Shown: piece after piece, positions 51,165 through 60,584 of the stretch
How positions within the stretch are numbered: position 1 is the first letter of the stretch
Layout of the letters: every line of letters starts with the position of its first letter
Source of the DNA: Desulfosarcina ovata subsp. ovata
Lineage (GTDB): Bacteria > Desulfobacterota > Desulfobacteria > Desulfobacterales > Desulfosarcinaceae
Length of the DNA: 64,000 bases
Assembly (NCBI RefSeq): GCF_009689005.1
Contig: NZ_AP021879.1
Span: 2,108,001-2,172,000, forward strand
Reading direction: 5' to 3'
The notes under the pieces: generated by a model
Database searches by the model: none
What the model saw: only the letters and a program-made list of their open reading frames with translations
Told to the model about the DNA's origin: nothing
Made by a program: the position numbers and the translations under genes

Positions 51165-52655
51165 TTATCCACCAGCGGGCTGGGGCAGATCGGCAACCAG
51201 ACGCAGGGAAACGCTGAGCTCATCCAACTGATAGTGGGGCTTCAAAAACGCGACCGCGCGATAGGCACCTGTTTTTCCAGGTATTTCAGAGACATCCACC
51301 CGCGCTTCGCTCAGGGGGTATTTGGCCTTCATCTCCTGTCCGGCATTGGGATCCCCGAGAATATAGTTGCTGATCCAGCGGTTCAGAAAATCCTCGGCCT
51401 CGCTACGGGTCATGAAACTGCCGATTTTGTCCCGCATCATGGACTTCAAGTAGTGGGCGAAACGCGAGGTGGCCATGATGTATTGCATCTGCGAGGAAAG
51501 GCGCGCATTGGCATTGGCTTCATCGGAATCGTATACTTTGGGTTTGTTGACCGACTGCGTACTGAAGAAAGCAGCAAAATCGGTGCCCTTGCAATGGACC
51601 AGGGGGACAAATCCCAAGTCGGCCAATTCCTTTTCACGGCGATCGGTGATGGCGATTTCCGTGGGGCACTTGAGTGCCACGTCACCTTCGTCGGTTTTAA
51701 AAGTATGCACGGGCAATCCCTCTACCAGACCGCCGCCCTCTACGCCGCGGATGGCTGCACACCAGCCATATTTGGCAAACGCATCGGTCAGCCGCGCGCC
51801 GAGGGCATAGGCGGCGTTGCCCCACAGGTACTTGCTGTGATCGGTCCCGTCGACGTTCTCCTCGAAATCAAAGGCTTCGACCGGAATGTTCGCCTTGCCG
51901 TAAGGCTGCCGCATGAGAATGTGCGGTACGCACAGGGACACATAGCGGGAGTCCTCCGTATCCCTGAACGAGCGCCACTTGGCGTATTCCGCACTCTGGA
52001 AAATCTTTGACAGGTCGCGTGGGTTACCCAGTTCGGTAAAGCTGTCCAGGTTAAAGAGACTCGATCCCGCCGCGGAGATAAACGGTGCGTGGGCGGCAGC
52101 GGCAACCTGAGACATTTTTTCGAGCAGGGCCAGGTCCTGGGGATGATTGTCAAATTCATAATCGCCGATCATCGCGCCGTAAGAGGCACCGCCAAACATG
52201 CCGAACTCTTCTTCATAAACCTTCTTGAACATGGCGGACTGGTCGAACTCGGAGGCCTTCTCCATATCCTTGAGAAGGTCCTTCTTATTGATATTCATCA
52301 CCCGGATTTTCATGCGTTCGCCGGTCTCGCTCTTGCTGACCAGATAGTTTAGCCCCCTCCAGGAGCCTTCCAGTTTCTGAAAATCCTCATGGTGCAAAAT
52401 CTCATTCATCTGGTCGGAAATCAATTTATCAATCTGGGCGATGCGGGCATTGATCATCGCCTCGGTGTCCTTCGAAATGGTCATGGTGCCTTCCATGACC
52501 TGACCAACGAACTCGCTGATCAAATCCTTGGCATAGGCTTTCTGGCTGTCCTCCCGCGCCAAACGCCCCTCCGAAATGATCTGATCCAGCAGGCCTTTTT
52601 CTTCCTGTACCTCCTGGGGCGCTTCTTGCTGAGCCTGTTGTTCCTGATCTGCCAT
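51165..52655 (-). CDS. tssC: TssC/VipB contractile sheath large subunit
   Basis: The larger sheath subunit, which interlocks with TssB. 496 residues, standard. After a Gln/Glu-rich tail (QEQQAQQEAPQEVQEEKG) it has MINARIAQIDKLISDQMNEILHHEDFQKLEGSWRGLNYLV, GMFGGASYGAMIGDYEF, FISAAGSSLFNLDSF, HILMRQPYGK, FDFEENVDG, YLWGNAAYALGARLTDAF, EIAITDRREKELADLGFVPL and the full C-terminal domain (RFAHYLKSMMRDKIGSF...). AAGGAGG precedes the start. It lies 97 bp after tssB. Confidence 0.97.
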   Translation of the reverse strand: MADQEQQAQQEAPQEVQEEKGLLDQIISEGRLAREDSQKAYAKDLISEFVGQVMEGTMTISKDTEAMINARIAQIDKLISDQMNEILHHEDFQKLEGSWRGLNYLVSKSETGERMKIRVMNINKKDLLKDMEKASEFDQSAMFKKVYEEEFGMFGGASYGAMIGDYEFDNHPQDLALLEKMSQVAAAAHAPFISAAGSSLFNLDSFTELGNPRDLSKIFQSAEYAKWRSFRDTEDSRYVSLCVPHILMRQPYGKANIPVEAFDFEENVDGTDHSKYLWGNAAYALGARLTDAFAKYGWCAAIRGVEGGGLVEGLPVHTFKTDEGDVALKCPTEIAITDRREKELADLGFVPLVHCKGTDFAAFFSTQSVNKPKVYDSDEANANARLSSQMQYIMATSRFAHYLKSMMRDKIGSFMTRSEAEDFLNRWISNYILGDPNAGQEMKAKYPLSEARVDVSEIPGKTGAYRAVAFLKPHYQLDELSVSLRLVADLPQPAGG

Positions 52656-52752
52656 ATCATCCTCCTTGCGGTCCCATTCAAACTTACCGGACGAATGCCG
52701 GTCTTAAAAGGCATGATTGATTCAAGCGACAATCCTATCGCCAATCGGGTGC

Positions 52753-53277
52753 CTATTCCTCTTTTCCTTCTTCCGCTTTCCCCTCGACCCCCGCCTCTTG
52801 GCTGAGTTTTTCGATGGAGTCGGTGTTGGCCAGCACATCCTGAAGCATTTCATCCAGTTTGTCGTTACCGTCGAGTTTGGCCAGAAGATCGGAAAGCCGC
52901 TTTCTCGCCTCCACCAGTTTGCGTACCGGCGTCACCTGTTCGGCCACCCGCTCGGGATGAAAGTCGTCCAATGATTTGAAGCGGAGTTCCACGGCCATTT
53001 TTGAGTCGTCATCGGTCAGTTTGTTGTCCACGCGGTAGGCCAACCGCGGTTTCATGCCTTCCAGAACCTGATTGAAATTGTCCCGGTCGATCTCGACGAA
53101 TTTGCGATCCTTTACTTTCGGCAGGGGTTCATCCGGTTTTCCGGAAAGATCTGCCAGCACACCAACCACAAAGGGAATTTCCTTCATCTCGATGGCATCC
53201 CCGATCTCGACGTCGTAGGTAATCTGGACCCTCGGCGATCGAACCCGGTCCAATGTGTGTTGTAAACTCTCGGCCAT
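52753..53277 (-). CDS. tssB: TssB/VipA contractile sheath small subunit
   Basis: The smaller sheath subunit. 174 residues. Family pattern: VQITYDVEIGDAIEMKEIPFVVGVLADLSG, the conserved FVEIDRDNFNQVLEGMKPRL, ELRFKSLDDFHPERVAEQV and the helix LRKLVEARKRLSDLLAKLDGN that binds ClpV/TssC. AAAGGAGG precedes the ATG. It follows tssA and precedes tssC. Confidence 0.96.
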   Translation of the reverse strand: MAESLQHTLDRVRSPRVQITYDVEIGDAIEMKEIPFVVGVLADLSGKPDEPLPKVKDRKFVEIDRDNFNQVLEGMKPRLAYRVDNKLTDDDSKMAVELRFKSLDDFHPERVAEQVTPVRKLVEARKRLSDLLAKLDGNDKLDEMLQDVLANTDSIEKLSQEAGVEGKAEEGKEE

Positions 53278-53369
53278 GGTGTTCCTCCTTTCAGATACAG
53301 GGATGATACGTCATTTTATCGAATCGCTCCACAATCACGGCAATTCGTCGGGATAGCGGAGCAATCCTT

Positions 53370-54677
53370 TTACTGTTTGTGCTGTAACGCCTTTGTCAGG
53401 TCAATGGTACACATCTTTTTAAAAATTTCCTCGGCGCGGTAATGGTCCTCACTGCCTTCCTCTTCCTGGATGAGACAGCGGTAAAGGGCGCCCAGAACAT
53501 CGGCCACCCACACCGGCGACTCCCAACGTTCGAGTCCCAGTTCCTCGACCAGTGTATTCAGTTCCTCGGCTATCGGCCGGGCCAGATCGGGCCGACTGGC
53601 CTGAAGACACAGCCTGGCCATAAGCAGACGATAACGATTTTTCGACCGTATGCTGGAAACGCTGCACGAAGCGGAAAAAAGAATATCCAGCGCTTTTTTG
53701 ATGCCTTCGTTTTTCAGGGCGGTCAGCGCGCTGTTCCAGACCGCCGCCTCATGGGGCTCGGTATCGGAGATCATACCGACAACGATCTGCCCTTGAACCG
53801 AACCGGTGGCAGCGACCGGCCGGGGGGCGGAGGAGGAAGCGGCAGACGCTTCGGCGGTTGTCTCGTCCTCATTTCCGGGACCGGGCTCCCCGGGCTGTGA
53901 TTCCTCCGTCTCTTCGACGGGATCCGGATCCGGGTCAAGTTCCTTCTTCTGCTTCAGTACTTTGGCGACGAACCGCTGGCAATCTTCGACGGCTTGTTTC
54001 AAATCAGCGGTTCGCGGCGCTTCATGGCCAAATTTCTCGTCGAGCAAATCGTCAAACCGTAAAAATGATGCCAGTGACGCTTCAATTTGCGAATTCAGCG
54101 TCTCGTAGAATTTTTTCGATGACTGGGTCTGGGCTTTCTCGAATGCTTCCGTACCGACTTTGCCCTCGGCAATGGCCTCTTGGTTCGTGCCGACTTCCGT
54201 GGATTCCTTCCATTGGAGCCATGAGTAGCCACCGCCGGCAACCTTCGGGTCGGTCACCGCTATCTGTCTGATGACGACCCACAGTTTGTCGTTGAAAAAC
54301 TCAAGCGGACCGATTCGGTAATCCAGATCATCATCCTCGATTTCGGGATAAAGGTGTTCCCAGAAGTTTTCCAACAGACCAGCAAGAACCTGTAACCCCA
54401 CGTCCAGTCCGTTGAAGCCTTCGGTTTTAATGAGCGATTCTACCAGCCAGACGCCGATCTGCAAATCCTTGGTCTTTTCGCTGAGCGCTTCCACGGCGAG
54501 CCGCCTGACCGCTTCCCAGTCCGCCGTTTTGATTTCACGATCCCAGTCGCCGCGATCCATTTGGTCGTCTTCGCGGCGCGATTCCTGAATGGCATCGTAA
54601 GCCTCTGTATAGCGCAGGTTCTCCCCGGCGGGATTCTCTCCTTCAATGGGCGTCAGGATGGCTTCAATATCGATCAA
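53370..54677 (-). CDS. tssA: TssA baseplate/sheath assembly protein (ImpA-type)
   Basis: Organises priming of the sheath. 435 residues. The N-terminal ImpA_N domain is clear: ILTPIEGENPAGENLRYTEAYDAIQESRREDDQ, then DWEAVRRLAVEALSEKTKDLQIGVWLVESLIKTEGFNGL and LLENFWEHLYPEIEDDDLDYRIGPLEF. A Glu/Pro/Ala-rich linker (EETEESQPGEPGPGNED) leads to a C-terminal helical domain (RSKNRYRLLMARLCLQASRPDLARPIAEELN). Its start overlaps the tagJ stop by four bases. Confidence 0.94.
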   Translation of the reverse strand: MIDIEAILTPIEGENPAGENLRYTEAYDAIQESRREDDQMDRGDWDREIKTADWEAVRRLAVEALSEKTKDLQIGVWLVESLIKTEGFNGLDVGLQVLAGLLENFWEHLYPEIEDDDLDYRIGPLEFFNDKLWVVIRQIAVTDPKVAGGGYSWLQWKESTEVGTNQEAIAEGKVGTEAFEKAQTQSSKKFYETLNSQIEASLASFLRFDDLLDEKFGHEAPRTADLKQAVEDCQRFVAKVLKQKKELDPDPDPVEETEESQPGEPGPGNEDETTAEASAASSSAPRPVAATGSVQGQIVVGMISDTEPHEAAVWNSALTALKNEGIKKALDILFSASCSVSSIRSKNRYRLLMARLCLQASRPDLARPIAEELNTLVEELGLERWESPVWVADVLGALYRCLIQEEEGSEDHYRAEEIFKKMCTIDLTKALQHKQ

Positions 54678-55492
54678 TGCTCGCTTCCTTTCCCCTCTTC
54701 GGTAGCCAATCGAAAAACCGCCTCTTTGATCTCGAAAAGGGCGTAATCGGTTCCGCCAATATCAAAAACGTGCTGTCCCACGGCCCGGGAAAATGAGCCA
54801 CCCAACGGTTTCCAATCCGTCAGACGGCCAAGTCGGATCCGGTCGTCATCGCTCTCAAATGATTTGGGGTAAAGGACCGGCAAAAAGCACCCCATGGTCA
54901 ACCCTTCCCACGTCGTGATGCGCGCCTTGGCCCAGATGAGATCAATAAGGGTCGCGGGGGGGGTGATCACCAGCTCCCGGATATTGGCGATGGGCACCCA
55001 TAGGTAGCGTTCATATTCAATGGCCTCAATAAAATAGCGCAAGGTCGTATCCGTTTCCAGAAACCCCTTGAAAGGCTGACCATTGATGGTTCCTTGAACG
55101 TCCGTAAAGGCGGCATCAATTTGGGCAAAACGGCTTGCCGCGTCATCGATTTTACCGCTGATAAGCAGTTCTCGGGCTTCGAAGAAATCCTCACAGTATT
55201 CGGGGATATCAGGAAAAAAGGTAGGCCGATGCTCCATCTTGGCCACAGCCAGACGCTCCTTTTCCGCCTGGATCAGATTTCGGTAAACCGCCTGGTTCAT
55301 GTCCGGTGAGCTTTTTTGGGTGGCGGCAATCTCCAGTTGCCGCCCGGCTTTTTCCCACTCACCGCATAAAAGCATGACCTGAAAAAGCAGAGAACGAGCC
55401 GCCGTGTCGGTTGGTGCGGTTTTCACCTGGTCGATCAGCATGGCACGCGCCTCGTCAATCTTTCCATCCAGAATGAGCGCTTTAGGATTCAT
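54674..55492 (-). CDS. tagJ: TagJ/ImpE accessory protein
   Basis: An ImpE-family accessory that in other systems binds the N-terminus of TssB and may modulate sheath turnover. 272 residues. The N-terminal half is helical, TPR-like (ALILDGKIDEARAMLIDQVKTAPTDTAARSLLFQVMLLCGEWEKAGRQLEIA). The C-terminal half has the family's FEWIADADSRLGP-type replacement FIEAIEYERYLWVPIANIRELVI and LPVLYPKSFESDDDRIRLGRLTDW. It is coupled to tssA. A 184-bp gap upstream (55493-55676), AT-rich near 55530-55560, may hold a promoter for the tagJ-tssA-tssB block. Confidence 0.88.
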   Translation of the reverse strand: MNPKALILDGKIDEARAMLIDQVKTAPTDTAARSLLFQVMLLCGEWEKAGRQLEIAATQKSSPDMNQAVYRNLIQAEKERLAVAKMEHRPTFFPDIPEYCEDFFEARELLISGKIDDAASRFAQIDAAFTDVQGTINGQPFKGFLETDTTLRYFIEAIEYERYLWVPIANIRELVITPPATLIDLIWAKARITTWEGLTMGCFLPVLYPKSFESDDDRIRLGRLTDWKPLGGSFSRAVGQHVFDIGGTDYALFEIKEAVFRLATEEGKGSEH

Positions 55493-55676
55493 CGGTATCG
55501 GTTCCTCGGTGATGTTGCAGTCGATATCGCTTAATATAATACGGATTCGAAAAAACGTGAAACTGCATGGGTTTGATGGTACGACAGATTTGAAGGCGCA
55601 TTTGGGCGAAATCCGCTACTTTATATCTACCACTTTCTGCAGGTAGCGTATAGTTTTTTCTACAGATTAAGTCCGA

Positions 55677-56432
55677 TCAGCGTGACCACAGGTCGGTGAA
55701 ATCATCCACCATCAATGGCCGGCTGAAAAAAACAGCAAACGCACGCTCCAGACTTCCCCCCATGAACACGGTATTCGGAGTTCCCTTTAAGTGCGATTTC
55801 AAGGCCTGATGCCATGCGCCGGACATCACCAAAGGATCGGTCTGCCCCCCCTGGTCCAGGGATACTGCCAGTTTCAACTGCGCTTCAAGCATACCTGCCT
55901 TTTCCTGGAGGTTGTCCATAATGATTTTATTGACCGGCTCTTTATCCTGGCCATGGCCATCCTCAGCTTTTTCCGTCAGTATTTTCTGCCAGGCGGCAAT
56001 CGGTGTGTCCATACGCTCAAGATCGGCTTCCAGTTCACCGATGCCGGCAATCCGCCGTGAAGCCATGTACTCCATTTTCTCCCACATGGGAGATAACACA
56101 AAGGGCAACAATTGCCAGTTCTGCTCCCACCGGTTGAGCGGCCCCTCCCCCAGCAATATCAAAGGATAGGGTCGCCCGATGGCATCTGCGCTGCTTTTGG
56201 CGAGCCCACATATCAACATTCCTTTTTTTACACCACGGGACCAGAAGCGCCACGAATAAACACCATTGCGACGAATTTCCTCGGATAACCGCCCGAATCC
56301 CGTCCCCACCCATTCGCCAAAAGCCTTGGCGAGCGGGGACGTCATCTGAATCTGGAAGTAGTCTCGCGCCGACGGATGTTTTCCGAAAGCGGACCACGAC
56401 CACTGCCTCCAGCCGATTATTCTCCCCAGCAT
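55677..56432 (-). CDS. tagF: TagF/ImpM-family T6SS protein
   Basis: 251 residues, cytosolic. The start is typical: SAFGKHPSARDYFQIQMTSPLAKAFGEWVGTGF, followed by YSWRFWSRGVKKGMLICGLAKSSADAIGRPYPLILLGEG. TagF represses T6SS firing after translation in systems governed by threonine phosphorylation through Fha. No PppA phosphatase or PpkA kinase gene is in view. Its first 16 nt overlap the end of tssM. Confidence 0.9.
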   Translation of the reverse strand: MLGRIIGWRQWSWSAFGKHPSARDYFQIQMTSPLAKAFGEWVGTGFGRLSEEIRRNGVYSWRFWSRGVKKGMLICGLAKSSADAIGRPYPLILLGEGPLNRWEQNWQLLPFVLSPMWEKMEYMASRRIAGIGELEADLERMDTPIAAWQKILTEKAEDGHGQDKEPVNKIIMDNLQEKAGMLEAQLKLAVSLDQGGQTDPLVMSGAWHQALKSHLKGTPNTVFMGGSLERAFAVFFSRPLMVDDFTDLWSR

Positions 56433-59400
56433 GCCGTAATTTCCTGCGGAACGCGCCCCGGGGATTCCTTAAGCAGTGCAATCACCTGCCGGTTCCCACT
56501 GAACTGGTAACGGGGAGTAATGGTTCTGATCTTCATCCGTTTCAATGCCGCCGCCGAATCGGGAAAATCCTCCGGGCGGAAGATTCGTTGACCGGTCTGG
56601 AAATCTTTTAAAAATTTGGCAAATCCCTGATACCCCTTATACACTTTGGTCAGGACGAGATTTCCGATTTCGATTTTAAAAACCACATTCCCACAGGTTT
56701 CCGGAGACCAGCGAAAAGTCTTTTTCACCGGATAGTGGAGATTGAGAAGTTTGTATTTCTCGTCACCACATTGCAGCTCCAAAGATGTGGCATGGGGTTT
56801 GATAGTGGCATCGTTGTTGGCGTCGGTGGGAACGGCCTTGATGGTCACGTTGTACTCGGATGCGACCGGCTTGGCCGCACTGGCACCACGGGTCAGAAAC
56901 GTCAGAAACCGCGTATCCAGATCCAGGGCCAGCCCGTCAACTTTTTTCGCAAAATAGCCTTTGCGGCGGCTTCTCTCGAGAAACGGTGCGGCCGGTCCCT
57001 TGAGAAACTTGGTGGCATACCCATCACTTCCCATAAGCAATTGATTCAAATTTGTATCTTGGGGCAGGTCCTGAACTTCCAGAAAAACGGTCTTCTCCCA
57101 CAGGCTCTGCAGTTGGCACTCTGCCTCTCGAATGGCGTATGCGTGGTAAAACCGGATGGGTGCAGCAATGAGATTCCAAAAAACAGCCGTATCCTTGTTC
57201 TCCCTGCCAAGAAACGTCTGGAGCTGTTTTGTTGCCGCCTGGGCCTTGAAAAACGGCGACTGTCCGTCGGCGGGGTCCTCGCTGTAAAGGTCTTTGGCCA
57301 TATTAAAGGCAATCCGTTGAGAATCGGTCATGGATGCAAGCGCTACCAGGGACGCCTGATATTGATTGAAGGCCTTGCCGGCAGCCAGACGGTCTTCAAG
57401 GCTGAGCACATTCGCCGCGCTCTCGCCACTGAAGCTGGGGCCAAGTCGTGATGTCACCCGTTGGGTGGCTCTTTCAAGAATCGTCGCCGCCGCTTTTCCC
57501 CCCTTACCATCGGCTTTGGCCTGCAGACGAATATCATGGAAACGGTACACCAGATCGACCCACCCGGGTCGCTCTGCCTGCTTCTCGGTAACGCCGAGTT
57601 CTCCGGCCAGGGTTTCCAGAAACGACAGATAGGGACCGTTGTCGGATGGCAGCAGGGCACCGGTATGCTGCCACCGATCCCGGTCATTCATGCGTCGGAC
57701 ACCCGAGGGAAAATAGTCGGCGAATCGGGCCCACACCGTCGTGTAGGCCTGTGCATACCAATTTTTAAAATCGAGCTTCTGGGTCCCAATGGAGAGCGGA
57801 TCGAACAACGCCTTTTCAATTTCGCCAAGGTATCCGTCAATGGCCGCCTGGCCTTTGACCGTAAACGCCGGTTCAATGGTCATTTCATCGGGATCCGGAT
57901 CCAGGTTGCTCCAAAAATCGGCCATCGTGACGCCGGGAACGTCACCGCTGATGTTCACCCAGTCGACCAGCCAGTTGAGCCGGGCCCCGTCCATGGTGAG
58001 GATGTGTTTGAGCCAGGTTTGCAGATCTTTCAATTCTTCGTTTAGCGAGGTGTCCGAGGATCTCCAGATCAGGTAATAGAGGTAAAGCTCCGATAGTTTG
58101 TTGGAAATTTCGTCGATCGTCTGGATGTCCAGCAATACCGATGGATAAGGGGTTTTGGGTTCGGCCAGCAACGTCTTGACGTCAGCCCCTTCCATACGCG
58201 TATGCAACAGGTTGATCCGCCGTGCCAGATGCATGGCATGCTGTCCGATCACATCCGGTGCGGTCGTTGGGGTAAACCGGGTCATGCGTTCGGTCAGGCG
58301 CTTGTCGAAGCCCACCAAAAAGCCGGATTTGAAAATCTCACAATAGCGGGCTTTCAGGCCGGCTTCCACCCGAATGCTCTCGGTGAGCCCGAGTCGGGGA
58401 ATCCACCAGTTGGCGTTCTGTTCTTCGACCCGGCTGACCGCCTGCCGGAAACGATCCAGGGTCAGGACATCGGTCGTCAACTCCCCTTGTAAAACCGGTG
58501 GCTTGGAAAACTGGCCGGAAACATCCCGCAGGGTTTTCAGGTTTTTTACAAAAGAGAAGCTCAACAGACCGCAGATCGCAATAACAATGGCCACCCATGC
58601 GGTCAAACCGATACTTTTGGTCAGCCGGCTCCATTCCAATGTCCGCATGGTCGGAGCAAACAACCCCCGGTCCGTCGGCAGAATTCGTGAAAAAAAATCA
58701 TGCAGGAAAAGGCCCCGGTTGGTTCCGGGCAGAACATCCTTTTCACCGATCAATCCCATGGCGCTGAGAAAATGAGAGTAGGGCGTCCCCTCCTGCCGGC
58801 CACTGGAAAAGTAAATTCCCCGCAGAATCGGCGTTTCCTGGTAGGGATTCTCCTGGAACGCCCCGCGCATGAACGCATTCAGTCCCGGTCCCATCTTTTC
58901 AAATTCCTCGGGAAACATCAAAAGGGATGGGTCGGCCTTTTTATTTTTTGCTCCGCTCAGGTTCAGCATCAGCAAACGCAGGTCCTTGAGCCGTTCCCCC
59001 ATGGCGTGGATGCCCTGGGAGCAAAACGACTTTATATCGCCTGTCAGGGGCTGGTTCAACCGTCCCATGGCCTGCTTGAGGACCGGCTCGTCCAGGTGGT
59101 CACAGAACTTCACCGCCCCCTGAATCAGATCACACTTGGTCACCATGATATAGACCGGAAACTTGGCACCCAATACCCGCATCAATTCATCAACCCGCTG
59201 GCGGATACTGGTTCCGGCACTTTCCAGCTTGGCGGTATTATTTTCCAGAAGCTGATCCGCAGCCACCGCGACGACCAGTCCATTGAGCGGTTCGCGCTTT
59301 CTGAACTTGGCCAACAGTGAGAGGAACTTTTGCCATTCATCGCGGTCACGGCCCTGATCCACGGGAACGGCATACCGGCCGGCCGTGTCAAGCAGAATGG

Positions 59401-59905
59401 CCTGCTCGAAGAACCACCAGTCGCAGTTCCGCGTACCCGAAATACCAGAAGCACGGCTGACTTCGGCAAAGGGCGATGAGAGCTCGGCGCCCTTTATGGC
59501 CGTTGTTTTACCGCATCCGCTTTCACCGATGATCATATACCAGGGAAGGACATACAGGGGATTGCCATACTTCCTCAAATGGGATTTTCTCAAGGTGTCA
59601 ATAGATTCCGCCCAGCGCTGTTGCAATTCCCTTGATCCGGCCTGCTCGCCGGATGAGAGCCCTTGGATGCGTGATTCGTCCTGGGCGATGATTTGTTGAA
59701 CAAAGCGTTGTTCATTTTTTCGGGAAAACAATTTTTTAACGAAAACAATACCCAGAACAATGCCGATGACACCGATGACAAAAAAGATTCCCACCCACAG
59801 GGGCCAGCCGATCATCAGAACCAGCCCAAAAATCAGCAGCAGGGCCAGAGCGATGAGCAACAGAACAAGAGAAACCTTGAGTATTTTAATGATCAACGTT
59901 TTCAT
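56417..59905 (-). CDS. tssM: TssM/IcmF membrane-complex protein
   Basis: An inner-membrane protein that spans the envelope with TssL and TssJ. 1,162 residues from the ATG at 59905, which overlaps the tssL stop (ATGA). Two N-terminal membrane helices (8-30 and 33-57), Walker A GESGCGKTT at 127-135 and a DTAGRY motif at about 173-178, so the NTPase site looks intact. A third helix (WVAIVIAICGLLSFSFV) leads to the large periplasmic part, ending in the conserved beta-rich domain (LLNLHYPVKKTFRWSPETCGNVVFKIEIGNLVLTKVYKG) that meets TssJ. Confidence 0.96.
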   Translation of the reverse strand: MKTLIIKILKVSLVLLLIALALLLIFGLVLMIGWPLWVGIFFVIGVIGIVLGIVFVKKLFSRKNEQRFVQQIIAQDESRIQGLSSGEQAGSRELQQRWAESIDTLRKSHLRKYGNPLYVLPWYMIIGESGCGKTTAIKGAELSSPFAEVSRASGISGTRNCDWWFFEQAILLDTAGRYAVPVDQGRDRDEWQKFLSLLAKFRKREPLNGLVVAVAADQLLENNTAKLESAGTSIRQRVDELMRVLGAKFPVYIMVTKCDLIQGAVKFCDHLDEPVLKQAMGRLNQPLTGDIKSFCSQGIHAMGERLKDLRLLMLNLSGAKNKKADPSLLMFPEEFEKMGPGLNAFMRGAFQENPYQETPILRGIYFSSGRQEGTPYSHFLSAMGLIGEKDVLPGTNRGLFLHDFFSRILPTDRGLFAPTMRTLEWSRLTKSIGLTAWVAIVIAICGLLSFSFVKNLKTLRDVSGQFSKPPVLQGELTTDVLTLDRFRQAVSRVEEQNANWWIPRLGLTESIRVEAGLKARYCEIFKSGFLVGFDKRLTERMTRFTPTTAPDVIGQHAMHLARRINLLHTRMEGADVKTLLAEPKTPYPSVLLDIQTIDEISNKLSELYLYYLIWRSSDTSLNEELKDLQTWLKHILTMDGARLNWLVDWVNISGDVPGVTMADFWSNLDPDPDEMTIEPAFTVKGQAAIDGYLGEIEKALFDPLSIGTQKLDFKNWYAQAYTTVWARFADYFPSGVRRMNDRDRWQHTGALLPSDNGPYLSFLETLAGELGVTEKQAERPGWVDLVYRFHDIRLQAKADGKGGKAAATILERATQRVTSRLGPSFSGESAANVLSLEDRLAAGKAFNQYQASLVALASMTDSQRIAFNMAKDLYSEDPADGQSPFFKAQAATKQLQTFLGRENKDTAVFWNLIAAPIRFYHAYAIREAECQLQSLWEKTVFLEVQDLPQDTNLNQLLMGSDGYATKFLKGPAAPFLERSRRKGYFAKKVDGLALDLDTRFLTFLTRGASAAKPVASEYNVTIKAVPTDANNDATIKPHATSLELQCGDEKYKLLNLHYPVKKTFRWSPETCGNVVFKIEIGNLVLTKVYKGYQGFAKFLKDFQTGQRIFRPEDFPDSAAALKRMKIRTITPRYQFSGNRQVIALLKESPGRVPQEITACWGE

Positions 59906-60582
59906 TTGGGCCCCGCATTGATGAGGGATTGTCCGATATTGCCGAGAATGAATCGATAAATCAGAAACAGCAGCCCGAAAAAGAGGACCGGTGTGCCGGC
60001 ACAAAGCAAAGTGAAGGCGGAAAAGCGTCTCTTCCTGGGTCCCTTCGCCGGCAATTGCGCATTGGCGGGGGCATATGCGTCCGGGAAAAGTGTGGTCTGC
60101 TTCAAATCGGGCAGCCCCATCGAGCTGCCGGTAAGGACCTTGAGGTTTGAAATCTTTAACTGCTCGAGGAGGTAATCATCCCCTTCATTGCAGTACTGGC
60201 CGATAAATCCCATGGCAAGGCAAAGGTAATAGACTTCGCGAACATCCTGCTGATGGGGGCCGATAGTATTGAGCCGTTCGAAAAACAGCTTGCCGGCATC
60301 TGACGTATTGTAGTACCGCCGTTGCAGTTGTTCCCCCAGCCAGCGCCCTTTCCCCTCCCACTGGGATGAGAGAACGGTCTCGTCAATCCAGGCGAAAACG
60401 GCGAAACGCGCCAGATCGTAATCGGCCGACGGGAAACCGCTGTTTTGACAGCAGCCCTCGCTTTCCGTGATCAGCCGCCGGATATCGGCATCAACCTGAT
60501 CAAAAGAAACGTTCGCCCCATCCGGGCGAATAACCAGGGCCGTGTAGGCAATCAGTTCAACGAAACAGTCACTCAGACGCAT
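59902..60582 (-). CDS. tssL: TssL/DotU membrane-complex protein
   Basis: 226 residues from the ATG at 60582, two bases after the tssK stop; the longer open frame is not needed. The cytoplasmic DotU domain has LSDCFVELIAYTALVI, FAVFAWIDETVLSSQWEG, GEQLQRRYYNTSDAGKLFFERLN and YYLCLAMGFIGQY. A single C-terminal membrane helix (LLCAGTPVLFFGLLFLIYRF) follows. It lacks the fused OmpA-like peptidoglycan-binding domain that some TssL carry, so wall anchoring must come from another protein. Confidence 0.94.
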   Translation of the reverse strand: MRLSDCFVELIAYTALVIRPDGANVSFDQVDADIRRLITESEGCCQNSGFPSADYDLARFAVFAWIDETVLSSQWEGKGRWLGEQLQRRYYNTSDAGKLFFERLNTIGPHQQDVREVYYLCLAMGFIGQYCNEGDDYLLEQLKISNLKVLTGSSMGLPDLKQTTLFPDAYAPANAQLPAKGPRKRRFSAFTLLCAGTPVLFFGLLFLIYRFILGNIGQSLINAGPK

Positions 60583-60584
60583 GG